Of a stretch of 64,000 bases of DNA, positions 52,672 to 61,002 are shown one piece after another. The stretch comes from an uncultured Aquabacterium sp. (GTDB taxonomy: Bacteria > Pseudomonadota > Gammaproteobacteria > Burkholderiales > Burkholderiaceae_C), in assembly GCF_947366995.1 (NCBI RefSeq), contig NZ_CANBCC010000005.1:34778-98777 (forward strand). Reading direction: 5' to 3'. The position numbers and the translations under genes were made by a program. Every line of letters begins with the position of its first letter. Position 1 is the stretch's first letter. The notes below the pieces were generated by a model, which was not told where the DNA came from, made no database searches, and was given only the letters and a program-made list of their open reading frames with translations.

Positions 52672-53814
52672 TCAGCGCACCTGGGACAGCAGGCTCGCGC
52701 CCTGGGTGACGATGCGGTCGCCGGCAGCCAGCCCCTGGCGGATCGCCACGTCGCGGGCACCGAGCGGCTCGTGCTGAACCGGGCGCGGCACGAAGCGCTC
52801 GGGCTCGGTGTGCACCCACACGATGGTGCGGCCGGCGCTGTCGCGCGTCAGGGCCGAGGCCGGCAGGGCCACCCCCTCGCCCGCGGCCTGGCGGCGCACC
52901 ATCACGCGCACGGGCTGGCCCACCGACAGCGGCTGTCCGGCATCCGTCACCCTGAAGCGCATGGGCACCGCCTGACCCTGCAGCTGCCGCCCGGTGGGCA
53001 GCGCGACCAGGGCGATGGCCCGCCCACCCGCCTCGCCTTCGGCAGACGCGATCTGGCCCGCCAGGCTCAGGTCATAAGCCGGCGCCTCGACCACCAGGCG
53101 TGCGGGATCGAGCACCTCGAACAGCAGCGCCTGGGCATCGACGACCTCGCCTGCCACGACAGAGACGGCACCGATGATGCCGTCGACCGGAGCACGCAAA
53201 GGCAGCCGTGCATCCAGGCTGGCTTCAATGGCGCGCAGACGCTGGCGGGCCGCCTGCGCCTCGATGCCGGCGGCCTCGATGTCCTTGGCCGGCACGGAGC
53301 CGTCCAGCTGTGCCAGGCGGGCCGCGCGGCGCTCGGCGAGCGCCACCTGCGCGGCCAACTCGGCACGCGCGCCCTGCCGATCACCACGTTCCAGTGCGGT
53401 GGCTGTGGGCACCAGCCATGCCAGCAACTCACCGCGGCGCACGCGCTGTCCGGGCGCCGGAAAGCCCTTGCCGGCCGGCTCGATCGTGCCGCCCTGTACG
53501 GCCTGCACCCGCCCGCCGGCGGCCGCATCCGGCACGACACGGCCATGCAAGGTGACGGTGCCTGCCAGCGGGCCAGGCTGCACGGCCTGCGTGCGCAGTG
53601 ACCACTGCCGTTGCACCGGCTTGGGCACGAAGACGCTGCCATCCGGTTGCCGCCGGGCCGGCTCGCGGGCGGCCACGCCGTTCGGCACGGTGGCCTGCGC
53701 TGTCGCCGGGGTGTCGTGGGCGTGGTCTTCACCACCATGGGCCCACGCAGGGGCGGTCAGGCTCAGGGACACCACCAGGGCGCCCACAAGCACGGGAAGA
53801 ATCTTTCGGTCCAT
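52672..53814 (-). CDS. Periplasmic adaptor (membrane fusion) protein of metal-efflux system 2
   Basis: A 380-residue RND adaptor. The signal peptide (VLVGALVVSLSLTAPAWA) ends before AHGGEDHAHDTP, so the mature N-terminus is a His/Asp/Glu-rich, potential metal-binding segment. The lipoyl-hairpin parts are VQAVQGGTIEPAGKGFPAPGQRVRRGELLAWL and RLPLRAPVDGIIGAVSVVAGEVVDAQALLFEV. Its short spacing (10 bases to the pump, 4 bases from the upstream gene) indicates one operon. It lacks a lipobox, unlike the adaptor of system 1. Confidence 0.9.
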   Translation of the reverse strand: MDRKILPVLVGALVVSLSLTAPAWAHGGEDHAHDTPATAQATVPNGVAAREPARRQPDGSVFVPKPVQRQWSLRTQAVQPGPLAGTVTLHGRVVPDAAAGGRVQAVQGGTIEPAGKGFPAPGQRVRRGELLAWLVPTATALERGDRQGARAELAAQVALAERRAARLAQLDGSVPAKDIEAAGIEAQAARQRLRAIEASLDARLPLRAPVDGIIGAVSVVAGEVVDAQALLFEVLDPARLVVEAPAYDLSLAGQIASAEGEAGGRAIALVALPTGRQLQGQAVPMRFRVTDAGQPLSVGQPVRVMVRRQAAGEGVALPASALTRDSAGRTIVWVHTEPERFVPRPVQHEPLGARDVAIRQGLAAGDRIVTQGASLLSQVR

Positions 53815-53817
53815 GTG

Positions 53818-54459
53818 TCAGCTCCCGGTGTTCACGTTTGGCGATGCGGCCAAACGCCGGCGGTTCAGCGCGCGCAGCGCCGTGGCCGCCAAGGCGCCGA
53901 ACACAGCCCCGGCCAGCACCCACAAGGCGGTCGTCCACCCGCTCGCCGCTTCCGGGTGGTCGTGGTCGCTGTGATCGTGGTCCGCAGCGGCGGGCGCCTC
54001 CGGCACGTCGAGTTCGGCCGTCAGCAAGTCCTCGGTGTCACCCGACTGAACCGACACGGTCAGAGGGTGGTGCCCGGGCTTCGGCGCTTGGGCGAGCTTC
54101 AGGTCGTACACGCCTGGTTCGCTCTCGGCAGCCACGGCCGTGGCGCCGAGGCCCTCCACCTCCACGCGCGCGCCCGCCAGAGGCACGTTGGTCGCCGCCT
54201 GGTCGAGGTACACGCGCAGGCGCCCGGGCTCGAGCACCGCCACGAATTCCACCTCGTCGGTGCGGGTCACCGCGCGGGGCAGCACACCCGGCAATGTGGC
54301 CGGCGTGGCAGCCTCGTCACCATGGTCTTCGCCGCCATGCGCCCATGCAGGGCCCACGGCGCCGATGCAGGTCAAGGCGAGCAGCGCCGCCATCGCGGGA
54401 CGCCGCACGCGCTCACACAGAAAGGACATCAGGGGGTGAGGCATCTTGTTCAGGGTCAT
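53818..54459 (-). CDS. Membrane-anchored periplasmic protein with HGGEDH motif, system 2 accessory
   Basis: A 213-residue protein. A signal peptide (MAALLALTCIGAVGPAWA) is followed by AHGGEDHGDEAATP, near-identical to the mature N-terminus of the adjacent adaptor. A beta-sandwich-like domain follows (FVAVLEPGRLRVYLDQAATNVPLAGARVEVEGLG), then a His/Asp stretch (HDHSDHDHPE) and a C-terminal TM helix (TALWVLAGAVFGALAATALRAL). No family is recognised. It could be a metallochaperone or sensor that delivers metal to the pump. GGGAGG precedes ATG 54459. It is translationally coupled to the outer-membrane factor gene (4-base overlap). Confidence 0.75.
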   Translation of the reverse strand: MTLNKMPHPLMSFLCERVRRPAMAALLALTCIGAVGPAWAHGGEDHGDEAATPATLPGVLPRAVTRTDEVEFVAVLEPGRLRVYLDQAATNVPLAGARVEVEGLGATAVAAESEPGVYDLKLAQAPKPGHHPLTVSVQSGDTEDLLTAELDVPEAPAAADHDHSDHDHPEAASGWTTALWVLAGAVFGALAATALRALNRRRLAASPNVNTGS

Positions 54460-55754
54460 GGCAGCCTCCCGAGGGCATGCTGAAGTTGGTCTTGGGCCGC
54501 ATCGAGCGCCCGGCGCTGACGGCGCAGTTCGCGGTCGGCGTCGAACGCCCCGGCCCGCGCCCGCAGCAGCGTGGCCAGGTCGACCTCGCCCAGTGAAAAG
54601 GCCTTGCGCAGCAGCCGCTCGCTGTCGGCAGCCAGTTCGGCTCGCTCGCGGGCCAGGCCGAGCCGCGTGCGTGCGGTGGCCAGGGCCTCGCGCGCCTCGG
54701 TGAGGGCCGCGTGGAGTCGCGCCGTGAGCTGCGCCATCCGCGCATCGGCCTCAATCCATTCCGCCCGCGCGCCGGCGCTCGCCCGCAGGGTGCGCGGTGT
54801 GGAGCCGAGGGGCACGCTCACGCGCACCCCCACGGTGTTGTCGAAGGACTCGGTGGTGTCACGCCGCTCGCGCACCACGCGCACCGCCACTTCCGGGGCC
54901 TCGCGCGCCGCCGCGGCAGCCACGTCCACGCGGGCCTCGGCCACCGCTGTCTCCAGCTGTGCGGCCTGCAACGCGGGGTGCGCGTCCACGGTTACCTCTT
55001 CCGTCTGGGCCGACGGCCACGTGGCACTGGGTACCTGGGCCGCCATCGGCAGCCCGGTCAGGGCCTGCCACCGCCCTTCGGCGGCCCGCAGAGCCTGCCG
55101 CGCTTCCGCCAGTTCGCTGCGGGCAGCCAGCCACTCGGCCGAGGCCGCATGCGCGTCCACCCGGGCGAGCTCACCAGCACGATGGCGGCGCTCCACATCC
55201 TGCTGCAAGGCCTCGGCGGCTTCCACCCGGCCCTGCAGCACGGCGACCTGGTCCTGCGCGCTCAGCACGGTCCACCAGGCTGTCCGCACGGCTTCCGCCA
55301 CCAGCAGTTTCTGCGCGGCGGCTTCCGCCTCCAGCTGCGCCTGGCTGCGCTCGGCCAACGTGCGACCGGCTCCCCGCTGACCCGGCCACCACAGCGGCAC
55401 GCTCAGCTCGGCTTCCCACTCCTGGCGCGGGGCACGCGTGCCCGCACGGTCGCTCAGCCGCCCGAGGCTGGCGGTCGGCGGGGATGACACCCACGCGCCC
55501 GCCACCGACAGGTCGGCCTGCTGCTCGGTCTGGCGGGTGGCCAGGGCCTGGGCCCAGGGATGGCGCTGCCACGCGGCTTCAACGCCCTGGCGCAGCAGCA
55601 GCGGGCCGGCGGCTTCGGCGGGCCACGCATTGCGAGCCACCGTGACAGCCGGCTCGGCGCCCGCGGGCGACGCGGCCAGCACCGGCCGCGCGAGCAGCAC
55701 GGCCGCACTGGACAGGGCACACGCGCACCCCGTCAAAAAAACAGATGATTTCAT
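54456..55754 (-). CDS. TolC-family outer-membrane factor of metal-efflux system 2
   Basis: A 432-residue outer-membrane efflux protein. Signal peptide with ACALSSAAVLLARPVLAAS. The repeated coiled-coil halves show LLLRQGVEAAWQRHPWAQALATRQTEQQADL and PEVAVRVVRERRDTTESFDNTVGVRVSVPLG. The protein is very rich in Ala, Arg and Glu. It is the first gene of the cluster transcribed with the adaptor and pump. The upstream 124 bases separate it from a small His-rich gene on the same strand. Confidence 0.9.
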   Translation of the reverse strand: MKSSVFLTGCACALSSAAVLLARPVLAASPAGAEPAVTVARNAWPAEAAGPLLLRQGVEAAWQRHPWAQALATRQTEQQADLSVAGAWVSSPPTASLGRLSDRAGTRAPRQEWEAELSVPLWWPGQRGAGRTLAERSQAQLEAEAAAQKLLVAEAVRTAWWTVLSAQDQVAVLQGRVEAAEALQQDVERRHRAGELARVDAHAASAEWLAARSELAEARQALRAAEGRWQALTGLPMAAQVPSATWPSAQTEEVTVDAHPALQAAQLETAVAEARVDVAAAAAREAPEVAVRVVRERRDTTESFDNTVGVRVSVPLGSTPRTLRASAGARAEWIEADARMAQLTARLHAALTEAREALATARTRLGLARERAELAADSERLLRKAFSLGEVDLATLLRARAGAFDADRELRRQRRALDAAQDQLQHALGRLP

Positions 55755-55878
55755 GGGCTTCCTCGAAAGCGTCTCAAGCGCAAACGGCGAGGAAGCGGTG
55801 GGCGCACCAACCGACCCGGGCAGCGCCCAGGTTCAACAGTCAGGGTCGGGCACGCGGGAAGACACCCCGGCCACCGCT

Positions 55879-56337
55879 TCAGGCGGCGCGGGCGATCGGC
55901 GGACGGTGCAGCGGCTCGGTCAGGGCCGAGCGGAACGACTTGGCCAGGCCAGGCACCAGCAGGTCGCGCGCGGTGAGCGCAGCGGTCTGCACGTCCAGCA
56001 CACGGGCGAAGGGCACCAGGTGCGATCCCATGCAATGCAGCAGGCCGTCACAATCGGCCTGATCGGACGCTTGCCCTGAACTGCCACTGTCTGACGGATG
56101 CAAGCCGGCGTGCGGGCAAGGCTCACCGTGCAGACTGAAGGCGGCCGCACCACCGTGGTCGGCGTGGTGGGCCATCACCGCGTGGTGTCCGTGGTGGGCA
56201 TCGTGCCCCCCCTCGCCATGACCCGCCCCTGTCTGCGCCGATGCAGCAGGCAGCAACCCGCATGTCGGTGCGGCAAAAGCCAGCAACGACTGCAGGGGCA
56301 GCAGGCACATCAGGAAGATCGCGAGAAAGCGACGCAC
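55879..56337 (-). CDS. Small secreted His-rich protein (CzcI-like) upstream of metal-efflux system 2
   Basis: A 152-residue open frame starting at GTG 56337 (product begins RRFLAIFLMCLLPLQSLLAFAA, a convincing signal peptide). The mature part has a His-rich stretch (HGEGGHDAHHGHHAVMAHHADHGG) and cysteines in CPHAGLH and DCDGLLHCMG. This resembles the CzcI-type proteins that precede czcC in other bacteria and are thought to modulate metal-induced efflux. A small upstream frame (56346-56369; ATG, seven codons, stop) ends 8 bases before the GTG. Its start region is 57 bases from the divergent hoxF. The GTG lacks a clear Shine-Dalgarno. Confidence 0.65.
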   Translation of the reverse strand: MRRFLAIFLMCLLPLQSLLAFAAPTCGLLPAASAQTGAGHGEGGHDAHHGHHAVMAHHADHGGAAAFSLHGEPCPHAGLHPSDSGSSGQASDQADCDGLLHCMGSHLVPFARVLDVQTAALTARDLLVPGLAKSFRSALTEPLHRPPIARAA

Positions 56338-56394
56338 AGGGCTTGTCAGGATGCGGTGAATGGGTTCATTGTAGAACGCCAGAAGCCCCCGCGC

Positions 56395-58179
56395 ATGCCG
56401 CCGAACACTGCCCCGCCCCAATTGCTGGATCTGGATGCCCTGCTGGCCCCATGGCCCGCCGGGCCGGGCGCGTTGCTGCAGGTGCTGCGTGAGGTGCAGG
56501 CGCGCCTTCACCACGTCCCCGAGTGGGTCGTCGATGCGCTCGCGCACCGCTGGAGCATGGGTCACGCCGCCATTCGCAGCGTGGTGAGCTTCTACCATTT
56601 CCTCAGCGCCACGCCGCGCGGCCGCTACACCGTTTACCTCAGCGACAGCCCCACCGACCGCATGCAGGGCAGTGAAGCGCTGCTGGCCCGCCTGTGCGAG
56701 CAACTTGGCGTGACACCCGAGCAGACACGCGCCGACGGGCTGGTGTCGGTGCACCGCACCGCCTGCACCGGGATGTGCGACCAGGGCCCGGCCGGCCTGG
56801 TCAACGACCGGCCCCTCGTGCGCCTGACGCCCCGCCGCATCGACGAGATCGCCCACCTGATCCGCACCGCCACCCCGCTCGAGGCCTGGCCCCCCGACTT
56901 TTTCGAGGTGGACAACCCCGTGTGGCGCCACCAGCAGACCCTCAGCCACCCCATCGCGCCGGGCACCGCGCTGCAACGCATGCTGGTCAGCGGTCTGGAC
57001 ACGGGTCGCGCCGAGATGATCGCCACCCTGCGTGATGCCGGCCTGCGCGGGCGCGGCGGCGCCGGCTTTGCCACCTGGCAGAAGTGGCTCGCCTGCCAGC
57101 AGGCGCCGGGCACCAAGGCCATCACCTGCAACGCCGACGAGGGCGAGCCCGGCACCTTCAAGGACCGCCTGCTGCTGATGGACTGGGCGCACGAGGTCAT
57201 CGAAGGCATGACGCTGGCCGCCCTCACGGTGGGCGCGTCGCATGGCTTCGTGTACCTGCGCGGCGAGTACGCCTTCATGGCGCACCACCTCACCCAGGTG
57301 CTGGCCGAACGCCGCGCTGCCGGCTGGCTCGGGCCCGACGTCGCCGGCAGCGGCCAGCCTTTCGACATCACCTTGCACTTGGGCGCGGGTGCCTATGTGT
57401 GCGGCGAGGAGACCGCGCTGATCGAGTCTGTCGAAGGCAAGCGCGGCATCCCGCGCACCCGACCGCCCTTCCCGGTCGACCGCGGCTACCTCGGCCTGCC
57501 CACCGTCAACAACAACGTCGAAACCTTCGTGCAGGTGGCGCAGATCGCCGTGCATGGCGCGGCCTGGTTCCGCGCCCACGGCACGGCACACTCGCCCGGC
57601 ACGCGGCTGCTCAGCGTCGCGGGCGACGTGGCCAGGCCCGGCCTCTACGAGGTCCCGTGGGGCATCACCGTGGCCGAGGTGATGGCCGATGCCGGCGCCA
57701 CCGACGTGCAGGCCGTGCTGGTGGGCGGCCCCTCCGGCAAGCTGATCGACGCCAGCCAGCTCGGCCGCCAGATTGCCTTCGAAGACCTGCCCACCGGCGG
57801 CGCCTTCACCGTGTTCGACACCCGCCGCGACATGCTCGACATCGCCCGGCAGTACACGCATTTCTTCGCCCATGAATCGTGCGGCTTCTGCACCCCTTGC
57901 CGCGTAGGTTGCGTGCAGCTGGCCGACACGGCCGACCGCCTGCTGGCCGGCCGCGCCGGGCCCCGCGACATCGCCCGGCTGCAGGAAACCGGGGCACTGA
58001 TGCAGCGCCTCAGCCACTGTGGCCTCGGCCAGACCGCGGCCCACCCGCTGCTCGACGTCCTCGCGCACTTCCCGGACCAGGTGCACCGCCGGCTGGTACC
58101 CGATGCCCAGGCATTCGACGTGGATGCGGCCACCGTCCACCTGCCCGCCACGCGGCCTCCCACCGTTCCCACGCCATGA
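56395..58179 (+). CDS. hoxF: NAD-reducing hydrogenase diaphorase subunit HoxF
   Basis: A 594-residue NuoE-NuoF fusion, the NADH-binding flavoprotein of the soluble NAD-reducing [NiFe] hydrogenase. FMN/NADH motifs: LRGRGGAGFATWQKW, NADEGEPGTFKDR, GAGAYVCGEETALIESVEGKRG. The [4Fe-4S] ligands are in SCGFCTPCRVG and LSHCGLG. The NuoE-like N-terminus keeps only CTGMC; the first cysteine pair of complex I NuoE is absent (YLSDSPTDRM), so its [2Fe-2S] cluster may be missing. It overlaps hoxU by ATGA. The start at ATG 56395 fits homologue length (about 600). Confidence 0.95.
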   Translation: MPPNTAPPQLLDLDALLAPWPAGPGALLQVLREVQARLHHVPEWVVDALAHRWSMGHAAIRSVVSFYHFLSATPRGRYTVYLSDSPTDRMQGSEALLARLCEQLGVTPEQTRADGLVSVHRTACTGMCDQGPAGLVNDRPLVRLTPRRIDEIAHLIRTATPLEAWPPDFFEVDNPVWRHQQTLSHPIAPGTALQRMLVSGLDTGRAEMIATLRDAGLRGRGGAGFATWQKWLACQQAPGTKAITCNADEGEPGTFKDRLLLMDWAHEVIEGMTLAALTVGASHGFVYLRGEYAFMAHHLTQVLAERRAAGWLGPDVAGSGQPFDITLHLGAGAYVCGEETALIESVEGKRGIPRTRPPFPVDRGYLGLPTVNNNVETFVQVAQIAVHGAAWFRAHGTAHSPGTRLLSVAGDVARPGLYEVPWGITVAEVMADAGATDVQAVLVGGPSGKLIDASQLGRQIAFEDLPTGGAFTVFDTRRDMLDIARQYTHFFAHESCGFCTPCRVGCVQLADTADRLLAGRAGPRDIARLQETGALMQRLSHCGLGQTAAHPLLDVLAHFPDQVHRRLVPDAQAFDVDAATVHLPATRPPTVPTP

Positions 58180-58916
58180 ACGCCCTGCCCCCCGCCGCGG
58201 AAGCCGCCACATCCACCTTCATGCTCGACGGCCGCAGCATCCCTTTCACGCCCGGCCAGACCGTGATGCAGGCTGCCACCGCCGCCGGCATCTACGTTCC
58301 ACACCTGTGCCACCACGCCGACTTCGAGCCCGTCGGCAGTTGCAAGGTGTGCAGCATGCAGCTCGACACATCGACAGCCCCCCGCATGGTCACCGCCTGC
58401 ACCCTGCCCGCGCGCGAAGGCCTGGTGCTGCACAGCGAAACCCCGGCCGTGCAGCACGACCGCCAGCGCCTCGTGCAGATGCTGTTCGTCGAAGGACAAC
58501 ACCACTGCCCTTTCTGCGAGAAGAGCGGTGCGTGTCACCTGCAGGCCGTGGCCTACCACGTCGGCATGGTCGACACGCACTTCGTGCACGCCACCACGCC
58601 GCACACGGTCGACGCCTCGCACCCCGACGTGTGGCTCGACCGCAGCCGCTGCATCCTGTGCGAGCTGTGCGTGCGCGCCAGCCGCGACGTCGACGGCAAG
58701 AACGTGTTTGCCATCGGCGGCCGCGGGGCCCGGACCACGCTGCTCGTCAACAGCGCCAGCGGCCTGCTCAAGGACAGCACCGTCGCCGCCACCGACCGCG
58801 CCCTGTCCTTCTGCCCCGTGGGTGCGCTGATGCCCAAACGCCAGGGCTTTGCCGTGCCCATCGGCGCACGCCCCTACGACCACGCCGACATCGCCGAACG
58901 GCAGGCCGACACCTGA
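58176..58916 (+). CDS. hoxU: NAD-reducing hydrogenase diaphorase subunit HoxU
   Basis: A 246-residue electron-transfer subunit homologous to the N-terminus of NuoG. [2Fe-2S] ligands lie in CHHADFEPVGSCKVC with C in VTACTLP. The His/Cys [4Fe-4S] region is HHCPFCEKSGAC, and the second [4Fe-4S] site is CILCELC with CPVGAL. It connects HoxF and HoxY. It shares ATGA with hoxF and ends 7 bases before hoxY. Confidence 0.95.
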   Translation: MNALPPAAEAATSTFMLDGRSIPFTPGQTVMQAATAAGIYVPHLCHHADFEPVGSCKVCSMQLDTSTAPRMVTACTLPAREGLVLHSETPAVQHDRQRLVQMLFVEGQHHCPFCEKSGACHLQAVAYHVGMVDTHFVHATTPHTVDASHPDVWLDRSRCILCELCVRASRDVDGKNVFAIGGRGARTTLLVNSASGLLKDSTVAATDRALSFCPVGALMPKRQGFAVPIGARPYDHADIAERQADT

Positions 58917-58923
58917 GGCGCCC

Positions 58924-59493
58924 ATGTCACAGCCCCTCGCCCCGCGCCCGCTGCGCATCGCCACCTGCTCGCTGGCCGGCTGCTTCGGTTGCCACATGTC
59001 GCTGCTCGACATCGACGAGACCCTGGCCGATCTGGTCGACCTCGTCACCTTCGACCGCAGCCCGTTCACCGACATCAAGACGTTGTCCGAAGACGGCATC
59101 GACATCGGCCTGATCGAAGGCGGCCTGTGCAACCACGAGAACGTGGAGGTGCTGCGCGCCTTCCGCGCCCGCTGCCGCGTGCTGGTCGCCGTGGGCGCGT
59201 GTGCCATGTACGGCGGCGTGCCGGCCCTGCGCAACGGCATCCCGGTGGCCGAGCTGATGCAGACCGCCTACCTGGCCGAGGGGCTGCACGATCCGCAACT
59301 GCCCCGCGACCCCGAGCTGCCGCCGCTGCTCGACAAGGTGCTGCCCGTGCACGAGGTCGTGCCCGTGGACCTGACCCTGCCTGGCTGCCCCCCTCCGGCC
59401 GACGCCTTTCGCGCCCTGGTGCTGGCCGAACTCGCCCGGCGCACGCCCGACATCGCGACCGAGCTGCCGCTGCACGCCCGCCGCTTCGACTGA
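58924..59493 (+). CDS. hoxY: NAD-reducing hydrogenase small subunit HoxY
   Basis: A 189-residue small subunit of the [NiFe] module. It starts with CSLAGCFGCHMS (Cys15, Cys20, Cys23) and has VAVGACAMYGGVPALRNG and LTLPGCPPPADA, the cysteines of the proximal [4Fe-4S] cluster. It has no twin-arginine signal, consistent with a cytoplasmic soluble enzyme (group 3d). It lies between hoxU and hoxH with small gaps. Confidence 0.93.
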   Translation: MSQPLAPRPLRIATCSLAGCFGCHMSLLDIDETLADLVDLVTFDRSPFTDIKTLSEDGIDIGLIEGGLCNHENVEVLRAFRARCRVLVAVGACAMYGGVPALRNGIPVAELMQTAYLAEGLHDPQLPRDPELPPLLDKVLPVHEVVPVDLTLPGCPPPADAFRALVLAELARRTPDIATELPLHARRFD

Positions 59494-59499
59494 CCCACC

Positions 59500-61002
59500 A
59501 TGCCCCACCCGCTTGAAACCGCCTCTCAGCCCGACGGCCTGCGCCGCGTGGTGATCGACCCGGTCAGCCGCGTCGAGGGCCATGGCAAGGTCACCCTCCT
59601 GCTCGACGAACACCGCCGCGTGCAGCAGGCGCGCCTGCACATCGTCGAGTTCCGCGGCTTCGAACGCTTCATCCAGGGCCGGCCCTACTGGGAGGTGCCC
59701 ACGCTCGTGCAGCGCCTGTGCGGCATCTGCCCCGTCAGCCACCTGCTGGCCGCCAGCAAGGCCTGCGATGCCTTCGTGATCGGGCACGCGCGCATCACGC
59801 CCACCGCCGAGAAGCTGCGGCGCCTGCTGCATGCCGCACAGGTGCTGCAATCGAACGCGCTGCACTTCTTCCACCTCGCCTCGCCCGACCTGCTGTTCGG
59901 CTTCGACGACGCCGTGCCCCACCGCAACGTGATGGGCGTGCTGCAGGACCACCGCGAGCTGGGCCTGCAGGGCATCCGCCTGCGCAAGTATGGCCAGGAG
60001 GTGATCCGACTGCTGACGGGCAAGCGCATCCACGGCACGGGCTCGGTGCCCGGCGGCTTCAACAAGCCCCTGTCGGCCGCTGACCGCGACCTGATGCGCG
60101 CCGACATCGACCAGGTGATCGACTGGTGCGCGCAGACCGTCGACCTGGCGCGCGACCTCTTCGTGCAGCACCTGCCCGAGCACGGCACCTTCGCCGACTT
60201 CCCGTCGATGTTCATGTCGCTCGTGCGTGCGGACGGCGCGGCCGACCTGTACGACGGCGCCCTGCGCGTGACCGACGCGGCAGGCAACCTGGTGGTCGAC
60301 CAAGTGGACGTGCGCGGCTACGACGCCCTGATCGGCGAGGCGGTCAAGCCGTGGACGTACATGAAGTTCCCCTTCCTGCGCGCACACGGCCCGGACACGG
60401 GCTGGTATCGCGTGGGCCCGCTGGCCCGCATCAACAACGCCACCTTTCTCGACACCCCACGGGCCGAAGCGGCCAGGCAGGCCTTCAAGGCCTGGGGCGG
60501 CGGGCGGCCGGTCACGGCCTCGCTGGCCCAACACTGGGCCCGCATGATCGACACGCTGCACTGCGCCGAAACCATCGCCCACCTGCTGGATGACCCGGCG
60601 CTGCTCGGCACCGACCTCATGGCCACCGGCACGCCGCTGCGCGAAGGCGTGGGCGTGATCGAGGCGCCCCGCGGCACGCTGATCCACCACTACCGCATCG
60701 GCGAAGACGACCTCATCACCCACGCCAACCTGATCGTCTCCACCACGCACAACAACACCGCGATGAACGAGGCCGTGCGCCAGGTGGCCGCGCAGTGTTT
60801 CGATGGGCGCGAGCTCACCGAAGGCCTGCTCAACCGCATCGAGGTGGTCATCCGCGCCTACGATCCCTGCCTGTCGTGCGCCACCCATGCGCTGGGCAAG
60901 ATGCCGATGCGGCTGGAACTGCGCGATGCCGACGGCGCCCTTCAGGACGTGCTCCTCAAGCACGAGGACGGCAACCTGGAACGACCGGAGCTCGCCGAAT
61001 GA
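59500..61002 (+). CDS. hoxH: NAD-reducing hydrogenase large subunit HoxH
   Basis: A 500-residue [NiFe] large subunit. N-terminal nickel ligands are RLCGIC (Cys74 and Cys77); the C-terminal ligands are DPCLSC (Cys457 and Cys460), followed by ATH463. The usual cleavage after this histidine would remove a 37-residue extension before enzyme maturation. It splits H2 and passes electrons through HoxY/U/F to NAD+. PVSRVEGHGK, near the N-terminus, is the first conserved element. It overlaps hoxW by ATGA. Confidence 0.96.
   Translation: MPHPLETASQPDGLRRVVIDPVSRVEGHGKVTLLLDEHRRVQQARLHIVEFRGFERFIQGRPYWEVPTLVQRLCGICPVSHLLAASKACDAFVIGHARITPTAEKLRRLLHAAQVLQSNALHFFHLASPDLLFGFDDAVPHRNVMGVLQDHRELGLQGIRLRKYGQEVIRLLTGKRIHGTGSVPGGFNKPLSAADRDLMRADIDQVIDWCAQTVDLARDLFVQHLPEHGTFADFPSMFMSLVRADGAADLYDGALRVTDAAGNLVVDQVDVRGYDALIGEAVKPWTYMKFPFLRAHGPDTGWYRVGPLARINNATFLDTPRAEAARQAFKAWGGGRPVTASLAQHWARMIDTLHCAETIAHLLDDPALLGTDLMATGTPLREGVGVIEAPRGTLIHHYRIGEDDLITHANLIVSTTHNNTAMNEAVRQVAAQCFDGRELTEGLLNRIEVVIRAYDPCLSCATHALGKMPMRLELRDADGALQDVLLKHEDGNLERPELAE

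Noticed and set aside
56343..56380. Sigma-70 or sigma-54 promoter for hoxF
   Set aside because: TTGTCA at 56343 has no convincing -10 box at proper distance, and no GG/GC -24/-12 pair was found; not supported enough to annotate.
55879..58212. Long minus-strand frame across hoxF
   Set aside because: Only its last part (55879-56337) has protein character (signal peptide, His-rich segment); the remainder is antisense to hoxF.
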